Shown: one piece after another, positions 58,785 through 64,000 of the stretch
Position numbering within the stretch: position 1 is the first letter of the stretch
Layout of the letters: the number at the start of each line of letters is the position of its first letter
Origin: Desmodesmus armatus
Lineage: Eukaryota; Chlorophyta; Chlorophyceae; Sphaeropleales; Scenedesmaceae
DNA length: 64,000 nucleotides
Direction of reading: 5' to 3'
Assembly (NCBI GenBank): GCA_007449985.2
Contig: VIIQ02000698.1
Coordinates: 317,501-381,500 of the forward strand
The notes under the pieces: model-generated
Seen by the model: the letters and a program-made list of their open reading frames with translations, nothing else
Told to the model about the DNA's origin: nothing
Databases searched by the model: none
Made by a program: the position numbers and the translations under genes

Positions 58785-60227
58785 ATGAGGACCAAGAGAG
58801 CAAACAATGCCTCAGTAGGCCCGTCAGAGAAGCGTGTGAAGCTTGAGATTGGGACACAGGTGAGGGTGCTGTTCTTCCGGGCTGGGTGTTGGAGTCAGGC
58901 CCGACAATCGGCCCTAAAGTTCTCTAAGCTATATGTGTCTGCTGCTTGATGTCGCGTGTGGTCTGGTCTGGTCTGGTCTCTTGTCTTTTGCGCAGATACA
59001 ATCCTCAACCCAAGTGCAGGCTGCGAATGAGCTGCCGTTTTGGGCAGACAGTCTCAATCAGCATGCTGCGATGGAAACTGCCCCCTTGCCGGCACACTCG
59101 ACGAATGTGTCATTGGCCGTGTGGGGAGAAGGCTCGGGCAAAGCAGGGTAAGTTACTGCACATACACTACATCCCCTCCTATGGTCCTATGCACATGCCT
59201 CCTAGCCCAAAGCTCGCAGCGCACGTGGTGTCAGTATTCCGGTTGCATCGTGAACGTCAGCAATTGGAAACAGTGGGGCAAAAAGTAACTTGGCACAGCC
59301 AATAACCTTGACTTTGCTTGTGGTGCAGCCAGCAGCAGGCAGCAAGCTAGAGCTAGGGGCTGCCAGCATGTTTCAGTAGCAGGCACACACCTGTAACAGC
59401 ACACCTGTATGAACACGAGTCCTGTGCTGAGGGCAGGATAGGGCCGTTTGACCAAACTGGGGTCGACTGCTGCACTGCCAGGCTCCACACAAGCAGCTGC
59501 AAAAGCCCAACTGTCTGGGGGGACACTGCCTTGCTGCACACGCAATGCAGCGCTGGCCAGGGGAGATAGCTGATGTACAGGAAAGAATGCAGTAAAGAGA
59601 CGAATTTGAGGCAGCGCACAGCAGCAGCTGCAGCGCAGGCAGATCAACCTGTCGATCAAGCAGCAGCTGGCCAACGACCTGCACACTCACACCACGCACT
59701 GCCACCAACAGGCGCCCAAGACACTTGAACGTTTGCACAGCACCCACGTTGCCCCTTGCAGTTCGAATCCTGGCAGTCAAGGTTGTTAGGCGATGTGGAC
59801 GGATGACCAATAGCCAGCAGCAGCTAGAGCCCCCGAGCAAAGTCCCAGGGTATCAGATATATCAAGTAGTTTTGCTTGATACAGCGCAGGTCCCGCCACA
59901 CGCGCCCTGAAACTAGACAAGTTACTTTTTGCCCCACTGAAATCACCAAACTAACGCGGATTGCTGCGCCTGTGCTCTGCCTCCAGGGTGTGTGAGGACG
60001 AGGAATCTGAAGACACGGCCAGCAGCAGCTGTGCCAGCGACAGCACAGCAGACAACCTGATGCAGCATATGGCAGTGCTGGACGACGGCGACAGCTCACC
60101 CCCAGGTGCAGCTATTACAGCTGCTGCTCCTTTCAGCTTTGGGCACCGCCCATGCATCATCCCAGACGTTTCCCACTTTGAAACCTGGGACATGGTCGAC
60201 AGCCTGCTAGCGCTTGCCCAGTGCTGA
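58785..60227 (+). CDS. Small tripartite nuclear-type protein, family copy 2 (155 aa)
   Basis: Three exons, 58785-58859, 58996-59147 and 59987-60227, with phases 0 and 2 exactly as in copies 1 and 3. Exon 1 encodes MRTKRANN...SEKRVKLEIGTQ, two basic clusters of nuclear-signal type. Exon 2 has NELPFWADSL in the place of LGPFW. Exon 3 begins VCEDEESEDTASSSCASDS and ends PFSFGHRPCIIPD then TWDMVDSLLALAQC and TGA. The second intron is 839 bp, much longer than its counterpart in copy 1. The C-terminal F-S-F-G-x-R-P...W-D...L-L motif is strongly shared with copy 1, whereas the middle exon has diverged freely. Confidence 0.7.
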
Positions 60228-62547
60228 GTACTGGTGCCGGCGTGGCTGTAGCAGGTGTGAAGGGGCGGGGCTTCAAGCAGTGGGGTGTACAAGGCTGCAG
60301 CTGCTGTGGTCTGGCAGCGTCCGAAATAAAAGTTGGCCAGGGCTCTCTTTCAGTCTCTTGCTGTTTGCGCAGCAATCACGTGGTGATGGCGGGATGATGC
60401 CTGCCTACCCTGCATTGGGGCCACAGTGGTCTTGACAGACAGTTTTCGTTTGAGCGGTGCTGCAGCCAGAGTCTTATACGGGGTTTGTTGCATCTTCAGG
60501 TGTGACTGGCGTGTTTAAAGTTCATTTTACCAGCGCGCCTGCAGATGGGACGTGCGGTTTTTGGTGCTGGGCATGGCAGGCCACTGCCTGGCTGAGCACA
60601 TGCCTTTGACAAGGGGCCATTGCAACTTGTCAAGTCATAGTCTACATCTGATCCTGAATAGCAGGGCTGGGGACCATTCTGCTGACAAGGGGTCATTGTG
60701 CGCAAGCATACTTGTGCTGTGCAAGCATACTTTGTGCTGTGTGATGTGCCTGCCTGTCAGACAGTGTCCTTTTGTTGCTGCAGCCGGGCAGCATTATGGC
60801 GTATCGGTTGCAGCCAGCTTGCAGAGCATCCCTTACAGCTAGCAGTTGCGCATGCATTGGCTACACGTGTGTGTATGCAAAGGCGTGTGTACGGTGGAGG
60901 AGAGGAGTCAGAGCATGACGACACAAAGCACAGCACAGCAGTGTGCACAACACCACACGCTGCAATGTGGCGCCGGGAAGTGCGCAACCAACCATTCTGG
61001 ATTGTTTGGTGGTTTTCATGCGTGCCTGAGGCGCAGGGTCAGTACTCAGTACAGTACAGGCTTGAGGCATTGTTGTCACACAATACTGACAATGGGTGGG
61101 GGCCCTTTGTCCCGTAGCTCCCTAGGCCCTAGTGCCTGCACAGATTGCTGGCACCATATGTGCTTAGAGCGGATAGGGAGTGTGTTTTGAGAGGCGAGTG
61201 TTGAGGAGGGGCACTTGCCCATGCAAAAGCTCTTGCTGCAGACAGCAATTCAGGCTTTTGTACCCTCGGGGTTGGCTGCGAATAGTGCTGCAGGTGCCTG
61301 TGCGAGTGTGCTGTGTGTGTCTCTTGTTGACCCATTTTTGTTGTGCACGGCAGGCGCCTGCAGAAGGCTGCATGAGGCAGCAGCAGATGTTGTGACATAT
61401 AGAAGCTGCTTTGGATTGCAGTGTGTTGGGCACTACCCAAGCTGAGCTTCAGCCAGGCAGGTTGTGTTGTATCTTGACGGTAAGAGCAGCTGTTGTGCAG
61501 TACAGTACAGGAAACTTGGTGTGTTTGGCGTAGATTGCCTGTGTGTCATGGGTGGGGTGTGATAGCCAAGCAGCACACTGCAGCGCCCTGTGGCCAGTGG
61601 CTGGCCTGGATCCAGCTTGAGGATCGGTCAGCAGTGAGAGCAGTTTTTGTTGGGTGGGGAGATGGCATGCCGTCTATGATCCTGTGTATATGTCTTGTGC
61701 CTCCGCTGATGTTGTCTTGTTGTGTATTCGATGGCTTTGTTAGGGTTCTCCTGGTCTGCGTGCTCCTGAGCACAAGTTGTGTTGTGCATGTGTGCTTGCT
61801 CATGAGCTGATCAGCTTTTGGGGCTGGCTGTAGCTTCTTGGATCTGGCATTGGCAGGGCGAGAGGGCTACAGTAGGCATGGTTGGGCATGCTTTTTTTGT
61901 TTGTGATGTACAGGCACTCGGGGTGTGTGGGGCGTTAATGCCCTTTGTTGGATGGGTCAATTGCCGGCAATTGCAACTGGCCCTGCTAGGCGCCAGCAGA
62001 GGATAGCGGTTTTGAGCCCTATAGCTAGCTTGAGTAATCTGAGTGTTTTGGATGCTTTATGATGCGTGGGGTACAAGTGTAATGTATGGTGTTTCTTGGT
62101 GTCAGGTGCCAATGGCTGTGACGCGTACGCAAGCAGACCAGCTTGTACTGCTGTACTGGATTCTCGCAACAAAGGCTGACAAACGTGCAAAAGGCATCCA
62201 CGTTGTCTCTTCCCGCTAGAATGTGTCTATGCCGTCCTGCCAACCTGCTTCAATGTATATTGTGGTGCACCACAACGGCCAAGAGTTTGAAACGCGGCGG
62301 GCGCCGCTCTGTCAACACCTTCCTGACCCTGCAGCCGCGTGCATAGTGCGCATTCTGCTGGCGCTATGATTGCGCCAAGCCAAGGCCTGTATGTCCCTCC
62401 TTGACCAAGACAGTTGTGCAACTGCTATTTTTAAACCCGCCAAATCCCTTGCTGATGATCCTCGACTCTGATGGCGTGGGGTTGCAAGCAGTGCGCGATA
62501 CCGTTCTGGTGGTGATACAGGGTTGTTTGTCCCTAGAGGATAGCAGC
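60228..62547. other. GT-rich spacer after family copy 2
   Basis: About 2.3 kb, T/G-rich on the plus strand, with no supported exon. It resembles the spacer after copy 1 in composition. No obvious sequence duplication between the two spacers was seen by eye. Confidence 0.4.
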
Positions 62548-63580
62548 ATGGCATTGGCAGGCGAGATGGTGATGGTGACGTCCAGAAAGCGCACCGCAGA
62601 AACGATCTATGCAGGCAATGAGTGCAACGAGATGAACGCTGGATTGAAACGCCAGCAGGTGCAACAGGTGAGACGAAGGGGACTGCTGAAATTATGGACC
62701 ATAGTGCCCATGCTCCCCCCTTCCTGCAGCCGAGCAATCCACCAGGTTATGGCCCAGACGGTTCCTAGAGCCATTCAAACATTTGCATGCGCTGATATGC
62801 AGCTTCCTGGCACGGTGCACACACAGGACGAGGACACATGCAGCTTCAACTTCCCCTTGCAGCAGCAACAGGACCTTGGTCCCTTCTGGATCAGCTACGT
62901 GCGCCCATCACTTCCAGAGAAGCAATGCGTTGCAAACCGCAGCAGGGAACCCTGGGAAGAGGAACAGCTGTCTGTCAGCCTGGCTCCGCCCCTCACACAG
63001 TAGGTGCCGTTTCTCCGGTGATGACTGTTCATACCATCCAGTGCAGAAGCAGAGCGATTGAGTTCTGTCCTTTACGTCACTCAAAATCTCGGCAGTCCCT
63101 ATTGCAGCTTAACAGCTACTGATGCACCAGGCATGCATGTTACACAGCAGACTGCTTCAGCAGCATGTTGCTTGCAGGCCTCCTTCCCTGCCTCCCCGCC
63201 TGACTGGCTGCGTGGTCCTGACTTGCAATCGCTGCTTTCCCCATCCTTGTGCCGACAGGGTTTGTGCTGAGGATGATGGCGTAGAGATGCAGGACACAGC
63301 CGACAGCAGCGAGTCAAGTGACACGTCAGGCTGCAGCTGCCACAGGACCTCACCAGGCCCTAGGCCAGCACTGCAGCAGCACACTCCTGCTGCAGCAGCT
63401 ACAGCAGCTGCCGCCGAAGCAGCAGCAGCAGCAGCTGTTGAGGAGGATGGTGGTGTCACATCCCCTCGCAGGCCCGCACCCGCAGCTGCTGCCAATGCCG
63501 CCGGTGTCATCGGTGCTCGTGCTGACGAGTCCTCGCTGTACTGTTGGGAGGTCCTGCAGCTGTCGCTGGACGACATGTGA
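62548..63580 (+). CDS. Small tripartite nuclear-type protein, family copy 3 (231 or 257 aa)
   Basis: Exons 62548-62667, 62746-62999 and 63259-63580. Exon 1 encodes MALAGEMVMVTSRKRTAETI and a second basic patch (LKRQQVQQ). The first intron is 78 bp, a multiple of three without stop codons, so it could be retained to give 257 residues. Exon 2 carries QQDLGPFWISYV. The second donor GTAGGT at 63000 gives phase 2, as in the paralogues. Exon 3 begins VCAEDDGVEMQDTADSSESS, has an expanded Ala tract and a Pro/Arg patch, and ends CWEVLQLSLDDM. The F-S-F-G-x-R-P element of copies 1 and 2 is largely lost, leaving only the final CW-E/D-V region. A perfect hairpin follows 22 nt after the stop. Confidence 0.65.
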
Positions 63581-63601
63581 CTGGATCTGCAGTGCTCCGT
63601 G

Positions 63602-63658
63602 TGTCCTGCATGCAAACCAAGTGTGTGAGGGACACACACTTGGTTTGCATGCAGGACA
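63602..63658. repeat. Perfect 26-bp inverted repeat (hairpin) in the 3' UTR of copy 3
   Basis: The arms 63602-63627 and 63633-63658 are exact reverse complements separated by the five-base loop AGGGA. The left arm starts TGTCCTGCATGCAAACC. The hairpin lies between the stop codon and a TGTAA motif, so it should be in the mRNA 3' UTR. Confidence 0.95.
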
Positions 63659-63679
63659 AACCAGCCAATTGCGCTGCCC

Positions 63680-63684
63680 TGTAA
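63680..63684 (+). terminator. Candidate poly(A) signal of family copy 3
   Basis: TGTAA 22 nt beyond the hairpin and about 100 nt after the stop codon. It is the best-placed TGTAA of the triplet. Confidence 0.4.
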
Positions 63685-64000
63685 GGGTGCATGTCGCACC
63701 AGGATGGGTGTGCAGGCTGGCAGCTGCCTGCTGTGCTGGGGATGTCCTGCAACTGTGCATGGCCATCCGTGCTGCTTGGGCTGTTCCTTTATATGACTGC
63801 GTGTGGGATGGCTTGCTATAAGCTGCAGCCGTGGTTATTGTTGTGCTGATGGCCGCGTCAGCTATGGAGTGTTGCATGCCCACTGAGCACCGAGCGGCAG
63901 GGCCCACATGCCCCTGCGTTTGTTGCATGCATCCGCATGCTGATACTACGTGCAGGTCATGCACATTTGCCGACACTGTGAATGACACAGTCAATTGTGC
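63685..64000. other. Window end, no gene seen
   Basis: About 315 bp of T/G-rich sequence downstream of family copy 3; nothing recognised. Confidence 0.4.

Overview
This window reads as nuclear DNA of a unicellular green alga (Chlorophyta). The evidence is many short phase-consistent introns with GTGAGT/GTAAGT-type donors and CAG acceptors, pervasive CTG/CAG-rich coding sequence giving Ala/Gln/Ser runs, candidate TGTAA-type poly(A) signals, and gene families typical of algae. A Scenedesmaceae-like source is a guess. No operons, CRISPR arrays, rRNA or tRNA genes were seen.

Layout. Positions 0.8-9.9 kb (minus) hold a divergent SMC-family ATPase in about 18 exons, preceded by a small coiled-coil gene (10.4-11.9 kb, minus). 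An HNH-nuclease-domain gene follows (13.9-15.2 kb, minus), then a TAP-like ABCB half-transporter (16.0-22.7 kb, minus). That transporter is head-to-head with a DCC1 (DSCC1) homologue on the plus strand (23.0-26.4 kb). Positions 26.9-36.2 kb carry four wax-synthase-like MBOAT acyltransferase paralogues. They are nearly intron-free, one is inverted, and three have a break before the last membrane segment. Positions 36.2-39.9 kb show no convincing gene.

Positions 40.0-44.5 kb (minus) hold a very large low-complexity protein with an N-proximal coiled coil and a basic last exon that has been tandemly duplicated. Positions 44.64-45.99 kb are a foldback transposon with ~0.38-kb terminal inverted repeats and two convergent ORFs, one with a transposase-like helix-turn-helix. 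Positions 46.9-53.7 kb (plus) encode a five-transmembrane protein with prominin/tweety-like topology; its ten exons fit perfectly except for one missing base in exon 3.

Positions 54.9-63.6 kb contain what I consider the most novel item: three tandem three-exon genes with identical intron phases (0, then 2). They encode small, apparently nuclear, fast-diverging proteins of no family I recognise, separated by 2-3 kb of gene-free GT-rich sequence. The last one is followed by a perfect 26-bp hairpin.

Functional themes are chromosome structure and cohesion (SMC, DCC1), lipid/wax ester synthesis (MBOAT cluster) and membrane organisation or transport (ABC half-transporter, five-TM protein). Exon boundaries given were worked out by hand from splice motifs and phase. 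Totals for the SMC, ABC and low-complexity genes are approximate.
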